Below, one piece after another: positions 23,901 to 36,352 of a stretch of DNA of 64,000 bases. Made by a program: the position numbers and the translations under genes. The stretch comes from Sweltsa coloradensis. Lineage: Eukaryota; Arthropoda; Insecta; Plecoptera; Chloroperlidae. How positions within the stretch are numbered: the first letter of the stretch is position 1; each line of letters starts with the position of its first letter. The notes below the pieces were generated by a model, which saw nothing but the letters and a program-made list of their open reading frames with translations, made no database searches and was not told the origin of the DNA. Location: contig JAMZAV010000052.1 of assembly GCA_024449915.1 (NCBI GenBank), positions 1,240,001-1,304,000 of the forward strand, read 5' to 3'.

Positions 23901-26900
23901 TTTTTCATCCTTTCTTCATTGCATTTCATCGCGCTTTCGCAGAAAAACAGTTTAAAATCACACCGGGATTGTATCTGCAAAACAGTTTCGAAAGCTGTCA
24001 TAGCAATTGTACGCGCTGTCGAAACACAACAAGCGACAATTTCAAATTGGCGAATCGCAAAGAGAAAGGGGAGTTTTATGGCTAACATTTTTCAAGCTCT
24101 GCTCTTTGCAGATTACTGCTTTGCTAAACATTTATCGGGTTTCAATATTATGCTGACTCGCGGGGCCAACGGACAATCCCTGGACAGCCAGCAGTAGCAC
24201 TAATTGAGACCGACGGCAGATGCCGTGGACTGAAATATATTCCTTTTTTAACGTACTAACTGGATTTCAGATATCGGTTATCGAGATTTTATGCGTGTGA
24301 AATTTTGGCAGCTTCTTCGGGACGTCAAGCAATCACGAGAAAGGCAAACTCAATTGAAATTTTAATGTAATATTTTAATATATTTTACCACAAAAATGCA
24401 GAAATATGTTTTACCATCAAAAGTGGGACAAAGATGGAATATTGTGATGTACACTGACCAATTGTACAGTCTATACTTTTCATTATCAAAACAATACAAT
24501 TTATTTGTATTCGCAAATCGAAACATATTTTACTATAGTGAAGCAAAAGTACATGCGCAAGTGCAAATTACATCAAAGTGCAAACAATCATTTGAGAACT
24601 ATCATTTATAGCAGGTAATTGCAAATGAATGTTTGAGGAATATGTGTAATAAAGGACTAGCATTAGAACCGTTTCACTATTTTTAGTTAACAGTTTGAGT
24701 CAATGAACATTGAGCACTGGCACCGGGAAAAAGCTAATTTTCTTTGCATGGGCTACAACCTACAAGAGCACCTAAAACTAGTTTTGAAACGATCTTTCAG
24801 CAATCAACAAAGCAATTTGAACTCGCCTCTTTGAAGATCTGAAGTTCGTGTTTTGCTGTATAGTTAAGATTTAAATCTACACTATCTTCCAGGACATTAG
24901 CTCAACGATAATCTTAGAACTTTCTGTTGCACTCTCTCAACTTTCAACGACTTTCTAACGACGTGTTTATCTAACAGCAGTCAGGGTAAATCTTAACTAT
25001 GCTCAAATGTTCGTATGTGATCGAAGTATCACAATGCGGATTATCTACACTTTCATAGTGAGTAGCAAATCGTCCATTTTGAATATTCTACAACCTTTGT
25101 ACAGGTATTTTAAAATCCATTAAATTGAACAATACATTGAATTGAATTGAAAAGTACTAAAATAAATTAAATAAAAAGGACAGCGTAAAAATACCTGACA
25201 GCAAAATATATGTTGCGCAATGAGCAAAAATGTAATATCAACACAAATATTGTTAGAAACGTGGCTATTGAGGAGATATGTAATGCTCAATTCGTCTCCT
25301 AATCAAACTATAGCTATAAGATAAAACCACATTTTTTTGGTTTGCCAATCCACTTATAAAGATTTTTGAATTAAATATGCAATTGAAATTTTAAGATAAA
25401 TGAACGAACCACTTCACATACCTAATATTGAATATCTCTGCGTAAAGAAAGCACACACGTAAGGGGCTCTTGAAGTACATTAGATTACATTAGACGAGAT
25501 TTCTATATAAAATGTTATCTGCGCATGCTTGAAATGTAGCATTCTCATTTTTCAGAAGAATGAAGTTAAGACTTTGCGTCGCACTCGCAAATTGCAGTCC
25601 AAGTGAAGTGGCTGGTGGTGTCTCAAATGCAAATTACTGTAAGTAACCCTGGCACTCGCCATTCTCTTCGCAACTATAGCTAAAGTTAGTGTCGGCGTTT
25701 AATGCAAAATACCATAGAGTAATTAAGTTGAGAGTTGGGTTACAACAAAGTGCACATGCGCTGTAAGCGGCGCACTGATCTAATTTCAGAGTTCAAACTC
25801 GATAGCGAAGACACTAACATGATATTAAATGTGTGGACAACTTTACAGCAATAGCTTGTACACGAATATATGAATATGTTTAAAACTACATAATATGGTT
25901 ATGTTCCGCTACTACATCTTTAAAGATATGAATTTGTCTGGGGTACAGTTTCGAATAATTTCCATCTGTAAGGAGTCATATAAGGTTTGATGTGTTTATT
26001 TGCTAAATCCAAGATGATAATTGAGCGCATGTCTGATTTGGGTGGCCGTTACATAGGCCTTATACTATTAAAAAACGACTTGCAGTTTGGCTTATACTGG
26101 GGCGTCAGCTACGTTAAATCACCTATGTCTCGACTATAAATTCAATTTTTTATGTAAGTTAAATGTAATAATTATGTGTTATCACATAAGTATAGGAAAT
26201 AAAACAAGAACTGTAGCCTATAGCTAAAACTGGCGGAATTAATGTATGCAAAAACATTCCATCAAACTTACACCTCCCACCTAAACTTTGGTGACAGTCC
26301 TGTGAGTCCGTCCTGTGCGATATTGACAAGTTAGCAAAAAGTCTGTGTTCATAGCCATGACGTTTGTATCATGTTTTCCGAAGTGTTCGACCATATTTGT
26401 GTTTGATGCTGTCAGGTCCAACCGCCGCAACTGTCAGTGCACCGCTGCGCCACCCTGACAAGTGGCTACGTCACTCTCCCGGCTGGACTTGTCAATGTGG
26501 GGGGAGGGGGGGACGTACCTATAGATAGACCCATCCATTATTGATATCGTCATGATTAGAACTGACGGACAACCATCGCTTCCCATTAAACCCGTTTTAT
26601 GTGTTCGCATAATATTGAAGTGAGTTTTATGGGGGATACGTCGTAATCGAGATATTGTAATAGAAAACCACTATGTTGGCGACGTCCATAGGGAAAACAA
26701 AATGTGTTGAGGTAAAGAATGGAACGGACGTTGTTAGCTTCAACTAGGAAATTACCAAATTAATCACACATCTACCAAGTCAGACATTCTCAAATGTTTC
26801 AGTACAATTTCGGCATTATAATGGGTCTTAAAGATATAAATTCCTTCAAATTGGTCTACATTTCCAATCATTATTTAGGTAAATAAACCTCTTATTGAGT

Positions 26901-27096
26901 TAAGTCAAGGGGACGCAAAATCTCGGTATATTAGATATAGGCCAGTTATATCAAATTAACTACAATTTAATGGGTTATGCGTAGTCAGTCCCATTATCCC
27001 ACAAACGTTACTTAAACCCTTGCAACTAGGCTCTACAAAGCAATTTCATAATATTATATAGTATTGATTTAGTGTCTACCTGCAGAAATACAGATC

Positions 27097-27144
<48 letters not shown>
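27097..27144. repeat. (GA)n microsatellite
   Basis: About 24 GA units with one AAA interruption near 27118. Confidence 0.97.
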
Positions 27145-28929
27145 TGTGTTCGTTATTGTTGTCATGATGTAGCTGGTCCTTTGATGTAACTAGTTTTGTT
27201 TATATATGTAAATAATTAAATTTAAACAAATTTGGAATCTACACTCGAGCGTTGCCCGTAGCGTTAAATATGGTTGGCTTCATATTTAAAACAAAATTAA
27301 CTTACTTTGTGAGTATATCATTGCGTTTTGTTTTAACAGTATAAAGACTTGACAGCCAGAAAGGCAACAAGCCCAATTGTATTCATAAAAAACAATACGC
27401 CAAAGCTTTCTTTCTTTTTGTAAGTAGAAATACATTTCAACGGTTAAAATAAAAAGCACATAGGTTAAAAATGGACGGTAAAATCTGTTTTACATGATTA
27501 TAATACGTATTTTTTGTTGTTGTTTATTAACAAACCCTACGGCTCGGCCATATGGCGCTGACTATTTATGTCAGTCACGTGACGCCAATCAAACTACCCT
27601 GCTCTTATTCGCTACCCAGGTCTACTGACCCTCTTCTGAATAGCCAACACAGAAGGGTATGAGACTCTATACCGAATAAACAACACAAAATACACATGCA
27701 TATAGAGGCAAACAACAACTTTAAGTATTCTTACATACAACACACACATAAGTTATTTTAGCGATATCTGGATTTTTATAGTGAGCTTCTTCAAAACGTC
27801 AGCTCTGTGAATATATTTCAACCTACTCAATACAAAAATACTGGCGTTATTCGTCCCTAAAATGCATCACTATACACAAACTATATACATATTTGGTCAT
27901 CGCAAGTACAAATAACTTGGCCTCGACAGGATCCTACGATAAAAGTTTACACACACAAGAATACCTAGAAAGAAGTAGACCTTCATATATACCACGAGTG
28001 ACTTCCTGCAAAACTTCATACGAAAATGTATTTAAACGATTTTCAAAGTGTTCATTAGTGTCTGCATAGGCCTAATCTGACGTCAAGAAATCGAATGTAG
28101 GCTAGTTTGTAACTTTACTCTCTTAAAATAATATACAATAAATTTTAGAAAGCTGGCAAATGGCAAATTATATAATGAAACGTTTTGGAAATGGCCAATG
28201 CAACTGGGTGAAGTACTAGATAGCATATGAATTAATGCAATTTACAAAATTCATTTTAATTCCATCAAATGGACAATAGTTGCTGAAACAAGTTAAACCA
28301 ACGTTCAACTGTTCCCCGCCAAGATCCAACCGAACGGAATCGTAACAAAAAGCTCATCTTCAAACTACGGTGTTACGGTTATCCTGACCCAGTTCGTCAT
28401 TAGCAGTTGAAACCACTGTTCTCTCCTTCCAGGCGACTAAACCCTGCCAAGAAAATGTATTACTACATTCAAAACAGTTGCGCAAACTTTGAATACTTTA
28501 GGAACTTGACTTGAAAACTTGGAATGGGCTCAAGCGTTTAGTGCAGTTGTTGTCTACTTTGCTATAATACAAAACAACATTATGTGATATCTTTGCGGTA
28601 GATTCAAAAGTCTCGTACTGCCTTGAGTTCAACTTAGTAAATGACCAAAAACGTAAGATATTATACATAGAAATATGATAAGAGTTATGATCAGTTTTTG
28701 ACTTGAACAATTTTAAATAATTATATATCTGATATAATTATATATTAGAGTCAAGATCTTTTGCACTAAATTGTTATAAAGATTTGAACACAAGAATGAT
28801 GGTTGAACACAAGAATGAAGATTCGCGTTCGGTGGTTTCTTCCGCGAAAGATTGATTACTCCCTGATTTGCTGTTCCTGATTTTTTGCAAACCTCATATT
28901 TGTTTGAGTAGGATCGTCTAATAAATCAG
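27145..28929. other. noncoding, nothing recognised
   Basis: AT-rich sequence with only chance frames such as 28498-28710 (-). No repeat family recognised. Confidence 0.5.
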
Positions 28930-29062
28930 TTTCTTTCTTTCCGTTTTCTTTTTAATGTTTTTTTTTCTTCTTTTTTCTTCTTTCTTTCTTTCTTTTTTTC
29001 CTTTCATTTTTTTCTTTTTCTTTTCTTTTCTTTTTCTTTTCTTTTTCTTTCTTTTCATTCCC
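28930..29062. repeat. polypyrimidine (TTTC)n tract
   Basis: About 130 bases almost purely T and C on the + strand, with imperfect TTTC and TTTTC repeats. A Lys/Arg-rich frame on the - strand (28918-29103) is a by-product of the repeat. Confidence 0.9.
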
Positions 29063-29104
29063 ACCCCCTTTTTATATATTATTCGTTCATTCATAAATTG
29101 CATT

Positions 29105-29258
29105 TAATATACTTTTTATTGTTATCAAATTTGTTGAGTATTCAATGCATTGTTGTAATATTAATATTTCAAAGTTCATTGTTGTGTCTGCATCTATGTA
29201 ATTAGAATTATTAGTGTCCTCCTTTGTAAATCAGTTTTTATAACTGAATAGGATAGAC

Positions 29259-29295
<37 letters not shown>

Positions 29296-29297
29296 AT
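29105..29297 (+). mobile_element. LINE 3' end (5'-truncated)
   Basis: AT-rich 3'-UTR-like sequence leading to TTTGTAAATCAGTTTTTATA, the hairpin TCAGTT-loop-AACTGA (29231-29247), and an (AAAT)n tail at 29261-29297. The same hairpin and tail end the SINE at 4528. The upstream part does not match the SINE body, so this is more likely the partner LINE, or a separate family with the same 3' end. No reverse transcriptase coding sequence remains. Confidence 0.55.
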
Positions 29298-32200
29298 ACA
29301 TTTCAATTTATAAAAGTCAATTCCCTGACAAGATACACGAGATGAGGATCCATGGTGGATGCCAACTCCAAAGTTAAAATAACTTTTGGTGGAGGTGCCG
29401 GGTCCTCAGGATTTCACTTTTGAATTGGAATAGCCCATCTCCATGACCATCAAGGTCACTAAAACTTTCTGTATCATCCGTGTTGAATGACAATGTAAAC
29501 AACACGAACATCATGTAAATCAGAGGTTGTACAACCGTGAGACGTTACACACGCACTGACGGGAGGACAGAAAAGTGGAGTATTAGGGATCATCTTAATA
29601 ACCGCTTCTCATGTTTAGGGCTAGTTTGAGTTGTGTTGCATCCAGTCGAAATTTTGGGGTGTCATCGTCGCTGTCATATTGCACACATAAAAAAATCCAT
29701 CCTACGCTTACATTGCATGAACGAAGATGTATAGTAGGCGATATCTGAACAATATTTCTACAATATAGTAGTTTATATTTTCTTTACGTTCGTAAAAAGG
29801 TATCTGTAAGTAGTTACGAGTTGCACTGAAAGGTATCGGGACTACGACACATAGCATGAGAACCAGCAATAGCCTCTTACAGTGTACGAGTTGTGTCCTC
29901 GTGTGAGTCAAAGTGTCAATGTAAAAGTAATGTATCGTCGTTATTTTTTGGCGTAGTTTGCTCACTTTCCATAGTCACTGTCATTATTAATGCAATAGAC
30001 GCGGTTTTCAGTTTTTCTAGAGAGACACTAAATTTACCAAACAGTCCAGTCCAACTGGCACGCTTGCAAACATGGCTGAAAAATTACAAAACCCAACGGC
30101 CGAATATAAAATGGTTAACCTCGTGGTATTCATTTACCACTTGAAAAACACGAAACATCACAGTTTGTTACGAACAAACGCCACTCACATTTCAAATTAA
30201 CATCGCAACTTTTCACGTATTTGTGTCAAATTACGTTTTTCAGCTGAAACTGGAAATAAATGGCTAGGCAGATGAAACGTCGCCATTTTGTCTTCGGTAG
30301 GTTGTCTACCTACACTTAACTCGATGGGGTGAGAGCTCGCGGGACTTTTAATGAAGCCTCCGCACAACACTGTTTAGGCAAGCATGACGCGAAAACGTGA
30401 CAACAATTTTATTTTTATTTTTACGAAAGTGAGGAATATTTTGATCTCATGTTTATTATATCTATCTTTTTAAAACACAACTTTATACTTTGAAACATTG
30501 ATCTTTGGTATCCGCGGTAAAACAAACTCGAGACAAGCTCATATGAATACGAATTCGAGCGAGCTTGGCTGCGTTCGAATGTAAGAACATGCCGAATGCT
30601 TGTTCGTTTTGGGTTGCTCGCGCTCTTTACTCACTGACTCACTGTAAGTTTCTCAGAATTCACTTCAAATAAACTACTCGCATTTCAGGCAAGTACGCAA
30701 CCAACGTTACACTCAACTTACAAGTAAAGAGGCAGTGTACAACATAATACTTTGTGCAAAACGTTTGTTTTAATGTAGTCTTGTTTCGCGAATACAGAGG
30801 GATTGCCGTGGCGTTCTCCCAGCCCTGTAAGTGTGCAATTACAGTTGATCCACTCACCTATACATCTAATTCAGTACGGTATAAAACAAGAACGAATTAT
30901 GATTAAAACATTTTTAACAAAGCCAAGGTTATAAGGCTAAGCTAAGATTAATGATTAGTGTGTATCCAGGTTTATAAGTACTGTAACTAACTATAAGTAC
31001 GTATTAATTAATTGTCAACCTATTATACATGGGAGGGACTGCAATGACAATTATTTACGTATTGCCAATAACGAAATTAAACATATAAATAATGATAGAA
31101 AAGCAGACATTTTGGCAGTATTCATAATTCTGCATTTCAATACTCAAGATTTGAATTGCTTTATACATTTTAAAATAAATCACATAAATATAAATTATGA
31201 ATTTTGCGAGGGGTTCTGATTAAAATATATTGTTGTGAACCGTGAATTGTAGTGGGTTAACTCGTTATAGTGTCTACTTATCATGTAATGCTAAAACAAA
31301 ATACGGAAATTACAAATGTAAAAAAAAACATACACTTTAAAAGCAAATGTATATAATATTATTGAAGAAACTACATGAGTAAAGCAATTCTGTGTTTATG
31401 GCGAGAAACTTGTTCCCAGTAGGTACCCGTGCAACTGAGCGGTGACAAAGGCTAGCCCCCTACACCGCGGGCTCCTGCGCCCAATGTGGCAGTCACTCCT
31501 GTGTTATTCCCCACACCGGTGATATTGTCCGGGAACAAGGGGAGACCCTGACAAGCCAGGACAGCGAGGGAGAGGTTTAAATAAGGCAGAAGGCGTCGCG
31601 ACGCTAGGCATCCTGTCAAGAGTTCAACGACAACGCCTAAGAGCAATACCGACAGACCTGCGAACGAAAGGTGGTAAATAACTTAAGCGAGGACACTTTG
31701 GAAGCTAATCAAATTCAAGAGCTTTTACAAACTTACATACTACAAAATGCTTTCGAATTTCAATACTAAAATAAAAACACGAACGCTGATAAAATTCCGA
31801 TAAGAATGTCGACCACTTTGGTGTTAAGTTTGGCTTTCTCTCGTCTCTTTGCTAGCTCTTTCAACGTAAATAATGTCAAGAGGAAGTGTAACATTATCTG
31901 TAATTTATCTAACACCTATTCTTGCAGCAAGAAGCATGCTACGCAGCTATAGCCAGGAAACTTTGCATACATTTGTAAATTAAGCATGTACACACTCCGA
32001 ACATTAGATCGTAACAATTACTAGGGATAGGATAGCACAAAATAACAAATATAACAAATGCATAACCCACAACAGCAAAGTACACACATTTCGTCCATCT
32101 ATCAGTCGAAGTAAAATCTACAAGTTTCCATAGTGATGTATTCATTACCATTTGAACTCTTTTATCAAATAAATCTAAAATAGCATGGCGATTTACAAGA

Positions 32201-32566
32201 CAAAACAAAGGATGACAGTAAATTGTGTTAATATTTTTAATGTGCCTGTGATTTTAAACCATGTAACGGGCGAATCTTATTTGTGGGACCTAAGAAAATC
32301 TGTTCGCTTCCTAGTAACTGCACTTCTGAGACAAGGTAATAACGAAGTTCTGACTGTTCCAATAGAAATTACTTTCTTTCCTTACACCGACAAGAGCGTT
32401 CGACGCCTATCTTTAGATTCGGTTAGACAAAATAACAAATGGCGCGCAAACTAAACGTGCTCTCTTGACGTCTCGCCGATGGCGCCCGGCGTTCTGGTAA
32501 ACGTTTCGTCGTCATTTGTCACGTCACGCTTTGCTCTGGTTGAGCGGGCTTGCGAATCACGTGGTA
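29298..32566. other. noncoding
   Basis: Contains the 18-nt motif (29387) and the third GGTTGTACAACC palindrome (29525). A GC-rich patch lies at 31430-31670 with a TTTAAATAAGG box. Frames such as 29708-29965 (-), 29893-30144 (+), 31939-32208 (-) and 32185-32454 (+) are under 90 codons with no domain. Confidence 0.5.
29387..29404 (+). repeat. dispersed 18-nt motif, copy 4
   Basis: Exact TGGTGGAGGTGCCGGGTC preceded by AACTTT, so on the opposite strand it reads ...CACCTCCACCAAAAGTT, close to the AAAACTTTG flank of copies 2 and 7. Confidence 0.9.
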
Positions 32567-32798
32567 CATGCTCTGAGACGCCATGACAGTCACAGTGGCG
32601 TCGCGGCGGTACATGTCATGCTCTGAGACGCCATGACAGTCACAGTGGCGTACGTAAGTCATGCTCCGAGACGCCATGACAGTCACAGTGGCGTACGTAA
32701 GTCATGCTCCGAGACGCCATGACAGTCACAGTGGCGTCGCGGCGGTACATGTCATGCTCTGAGACGCCATGACAGACACAGTGGCGTCGCGGCGGTAT
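32567..32798. repeat. hairpin-forming minisatellite (50/43-bp units)
   Basis: Five tandem units start at CATGCTC (32567, 32617, 32660, 32703, 32753). Two length classes occur in the order A-B-B-A-A: A (50 bp) ends with TCGCGGCGGTACATGT, B (43 bp) with TACGTAAGT. Every unit contains ACGCCA and TGGCGT about 12 bases apart, so each can fold into a small hairpin. A degraded sixth copy (ACACGCCATGACAG) follows near 32814. The array is CpG-rich and lies in a GC-rich block reaching about 33180. Confidence 0.9.
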
Positions 32799-32859
32799 TC
32801 GAGTAAAGTTTAGACACGCCATGACAGTTTCAGTTGCGCAATAGCGTCATGGAGGCTGG

Positions 32860-33825
32860 AGAGCAAACACGTTTTGGTACACGCAAAGATAGCAAACATC
32901 ACCCTTCATTATTTAACTGCTTCTTCGAAAAGACTTAAGAAAAGCTATTTTCCCTTCACACTTATCCATCAGTAGCCATTCTATATTTAAGACTCATCGC
33001 CTCCACTACTAAAACCCAGCAAGTGTGGAAGTGAAGCACAGCGCCGTAACGTCTAGTCTTCACGCCACTATTACGACATAAAGCGCGCGTTCTATTGTCG
33101 TGACCGGTTGTCGTACGAAGACTAAACAAATCCGGCCCGGAGAGAGAACGACGCACATTGGAAGGAGACACTCTGCTTGCTTATTGATGGAGACTGAAAT
33201 ATAGATAGGGCACTAGGATTTTATGGGAAAGGGTAGAGGGTGTGATGGTGTTTTTAGTGCCGATCTAAAGGAAAATTATTCAAGTCCGTTGAAAATTGTT
33301 TCCTACAAAGGAAAGTGTATAAAATCCCTCCCGAGGCAGGTAAGGGGGATGTTACCAGCCGTTCTTATCTCATTCCCAAGACGGCGGCTCTCATATTTTA
33401 TAAAGCAGTGAGAGTGAATGAAGCAAACCAAAGTTAATAGCGAGGATTATGCAAGGTTGAATAAATAATATGACTCTTTATTGCGTATCCACCTGTTTAA
33501 GTTGAAACCACATAGGCACCACAGTGCGTGAAAGACAAGTTTTCTCTAAAGACAGCATCCAGGTAAAATATTTGCAAGAGACAGGTTTTAAAGTAAGTTC
33601 CAGTTTATATTTTTATGAATCCTCCTAAATGTGTTATAGAAGACGATTACAACATAAACTCGACTTGAGATTAAAATATATGTATAGGTCAAGTAATTCA
33701 GTTGAACATTTTGTGTTAATATGTCATGTTGTTTTTTACCTGGTGGTTGTCATGTTGAAAACAAGTAAAGAAACAAAACTTTTTCGTAGAAATGACAAAG
33801 GGAATTACCAGAATGACTGAATGAC
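32860..33825. other. noncoding, nothing recognised
   Basis: GC-moderate to about 33180, then AT-rich. Chance frames only (32962-33171 -, 33223-33411 +). Confidence 0.5.
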
Positions 33826-33966
33826 CATGACCAGAATTATACGCCTTGAGAACTGAAGAAAACCTTGGGGGAAAACTTTCAGTGAGGGTTGCCGGTGGCG
33901 TGATTCGAACCCGCGACCTCCCGAACACATGTAACGCATGAGCTATCTGCGACGCTGTTAGTAGAA
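33826..33966 (-). mobile_element. tRNA-derived SINE of a second family
   Basis: Read on the - strand, a tRNA-like head begins near 33957: GCGTCGCAGATAGCTCATGC (box A region), then a spacer and a perfect box B GGTTCGAATC near 33909, followed by ACGCCACCGGCAACC and a GTTTTCCCCC body. The spacer, extra mismatches and body argue against an intact tRNA gene. It differs from the 4528 family in both head and body. Confidence 0.65.
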
Positions 33967-36352
33967 AGTAATTTTTATTGTGCAATAAAAAAAATAAAAA
34001 AATACAAAATCAAATTTGAGCAATTTAAAAATAATCGCCATGTGGACCAGAACAGAACACGGTTAAAAGGAACGGTGAAAAGGATTTCTGCAAGAGATCT
34101 ATCAATAAACACGACTAGAAGATTTTTATCTGTCATGTAATAAACTTTACAATACGACTCCCTCGTAAAACAGCCACGAACCAGATAGCTTTATGTGTTA
34201 TGGAAATACATCAAGCGCTGCAGGTTTTAATTGAAACGAACACTTGACTAACGTCAGTTCATGATTTTACATTACGAAGAGAGCTCCGGGAAAAGTCTGC
34301 ATTGAGTTTGTAGTGCACAGGTCTAAAACGCATGACAGATTATGTAACGTGGTCTCTAGAACGAAGCTTCCTCATTTCCAAGGGAATAATACAGGAATAG
34401 GTTCAGGTAGTAGTGACTGATAATAAGTTTCATTACGATGAACATGCCTCGTGAATGTGCCTTGAACGCAACGAAGCTCCTCATTATATGCGATGCGTAT
34501 GTATCTCTGCAGAAATAATAACGTGTTTATTATTAATCACAGGCAGTTTTAACAATACTACCATAGAGTTTAGAACGTGCCTAACTTAATGACACTTAAC
34601 CTCTAATGTGTACATAAAGATCACAAGGTGGCTCTAAACGCAAGTTTTCACTCCACACTTCAAAACTAAAAGAATTGTCTCTACCTTAGATCAATCCATA
34701 CGCCTATCGTAACATTTTTCAACTCTTCGTTCCAATGACAAATTAGATAACTAAAGTATTCAGAAAGCAATTCCCTCAAAGACAAATGAAAGTAATAAAT
34801 GCTTATCTATCAGGCGAACCAGGACTAGGGCAAATTGGTCTGACAAGAAAATTGGCCCAGTCATGATTGGAATCCAGCTCGCACTCGCACACAGACCGAC
34901 AGAAACGACGGAATATTTATGTCAGTCTCGATTTCATTTGATTATTTTCTAGTCGTTATTTCACGAAAACTTTCGAGATAAGTTGTAACTTTTCTTCTCC
35001 ACGAGACGTTTCGTGACTAGAATCGAGTTGCTCTACTTTGTTCCAACTAATTTTCCGAAACTCGTCTATATTAGGGGAGATGGCAATCGTAGGATACCCA
35101 CCCCCTCCTATTCAATTCACTTTGATGAACCCTAGGCGATATTATTTGCCAGTTTTACGATCTCAAGGCCAAAATCAAGCAGTTTATATCCTCCCCTAAA
35201 ATAAGAATGAGGACCTACACTAAAGCATACATCGAGAAAATAAGGGGTGGCACCATATGTTTCTATTTTGATTACATGCCCTTTACTATATAGTTACCAG
35301 TCTGTTTTTATGCGTACAAAAGATATTGCCAATATAAATCAAAATTTCGTTTTATGTACTCGAAACACGAGTTGGGAGAAGCCCAGAACAAATAGTTCGC
35401 GTGAGGTAGGAGCTGATTAATGCACCCCAATCTTAATACGAACACAGGCAGAACATAAAATCACATCTCCTTCGACTAATATATTCAGAAATAATGAAAT
35501 CGGGATTTGACGCGGGTAGTCTTCCAAGACCCGGAACATCTGGAACGTCGGCCGTAAAACCGTCGTCTTTGCTTTAGATATCAGTTGGAAGTTTAGTGAT
35601 TTCAAAAACTAAGTGCTTTGACAGATGTTTAAGGAGAAGCCACGGGGTTTGTCGGGGAGTTCTCCGCTCCTGTCCGCAACGTTCAACGGTGCTGACACGC
35701 CGACGGAAATGAGAACATTCGCAAGGTGACATTTCAAATAAAGCATTTGCAAAAAATTGCAACATCGATGTTAAATCTTTGAGTGCGATTGTGAACTATA
35801 CTTTAAATGCCAAAACTAGTTCCCAATATAAGAGCCCAAACATGACTAACAAATGCAATATTAAGCTGCAATAACTTGCGAAAATTATTAATAAATTGTG
35901 TACGAACATAGAAATTACCTCTTCAAGAGGCAATTACCCCATTTTTTTAACCACATCATCTGTAGCATAATACAATAAAAAACGTTTACAAATTGTATCT
36001 GTAACTGTGACTAGACAAAATTTTCAATTTTATGGATCTAGAAATTTGCGAAAAATGACGTTTTGCGAAATTACTTAAATCGGCTTTAACCTGCTTATTT
36101 TTTGTTTAGATAGAGAGCATCGTACCAATTAAAATGGCCCCTTATAACATCGTGTCTTGAAACTGTGCACAAATTAATACTCAAACATATACCCAAAAAT
36201 ATGCATCCAAAATCACACCCCTTCTTGGTAATCAGCATATTTTAACCGAACCACTTACCCAAACTACAAAACAAAATATAGAGGATCTACAGAAAAGGCT
36301 GTAGAGTACGTCAATAATGGTCAATTTTTTTTTGGATCAAAATCCACCAAGG
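33967..36352. other. noncoding left flank of the foldback element
   Basis: No gene recognised. From about 35870 the sequence becomes AT-rich in a way that resembles the right flank of the element (39910-40150), so the true mobile unit could be larger than its inverted arms. I could not align the two flanks. Confidence 0.45.

Larger units (their letters stand above)
20100..27096. other. noncoding
   Basis: No recognisable gene. Two copies of the 18-nt motif lie at 20655 and 20946. Frames up to 102 codons (20428-20736 +, a Lys/Asn-rich frame in AT-rich DNA; 23798-24197 both strands) show no domains. GC-richer patches at 23030-23390 and 26400-26530 (with a G-rich run near 26497-26513) are possible regulatory islands but carry nothing I can identify. 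Confidence 0.5.

Noticed and set aside
33885..33960. Functional tRNA gene on the - strand
   Set aside because: Box B is good, but acceptor and anticodon stems do not pair convincingly and a SINE-like body follows.
33716..33985. 89-codon frame on the - strand containing GRSRVRITPPA
   Set aside because: This is the conceptual translation of a tRNA-like SINE head, a familiar artefact.
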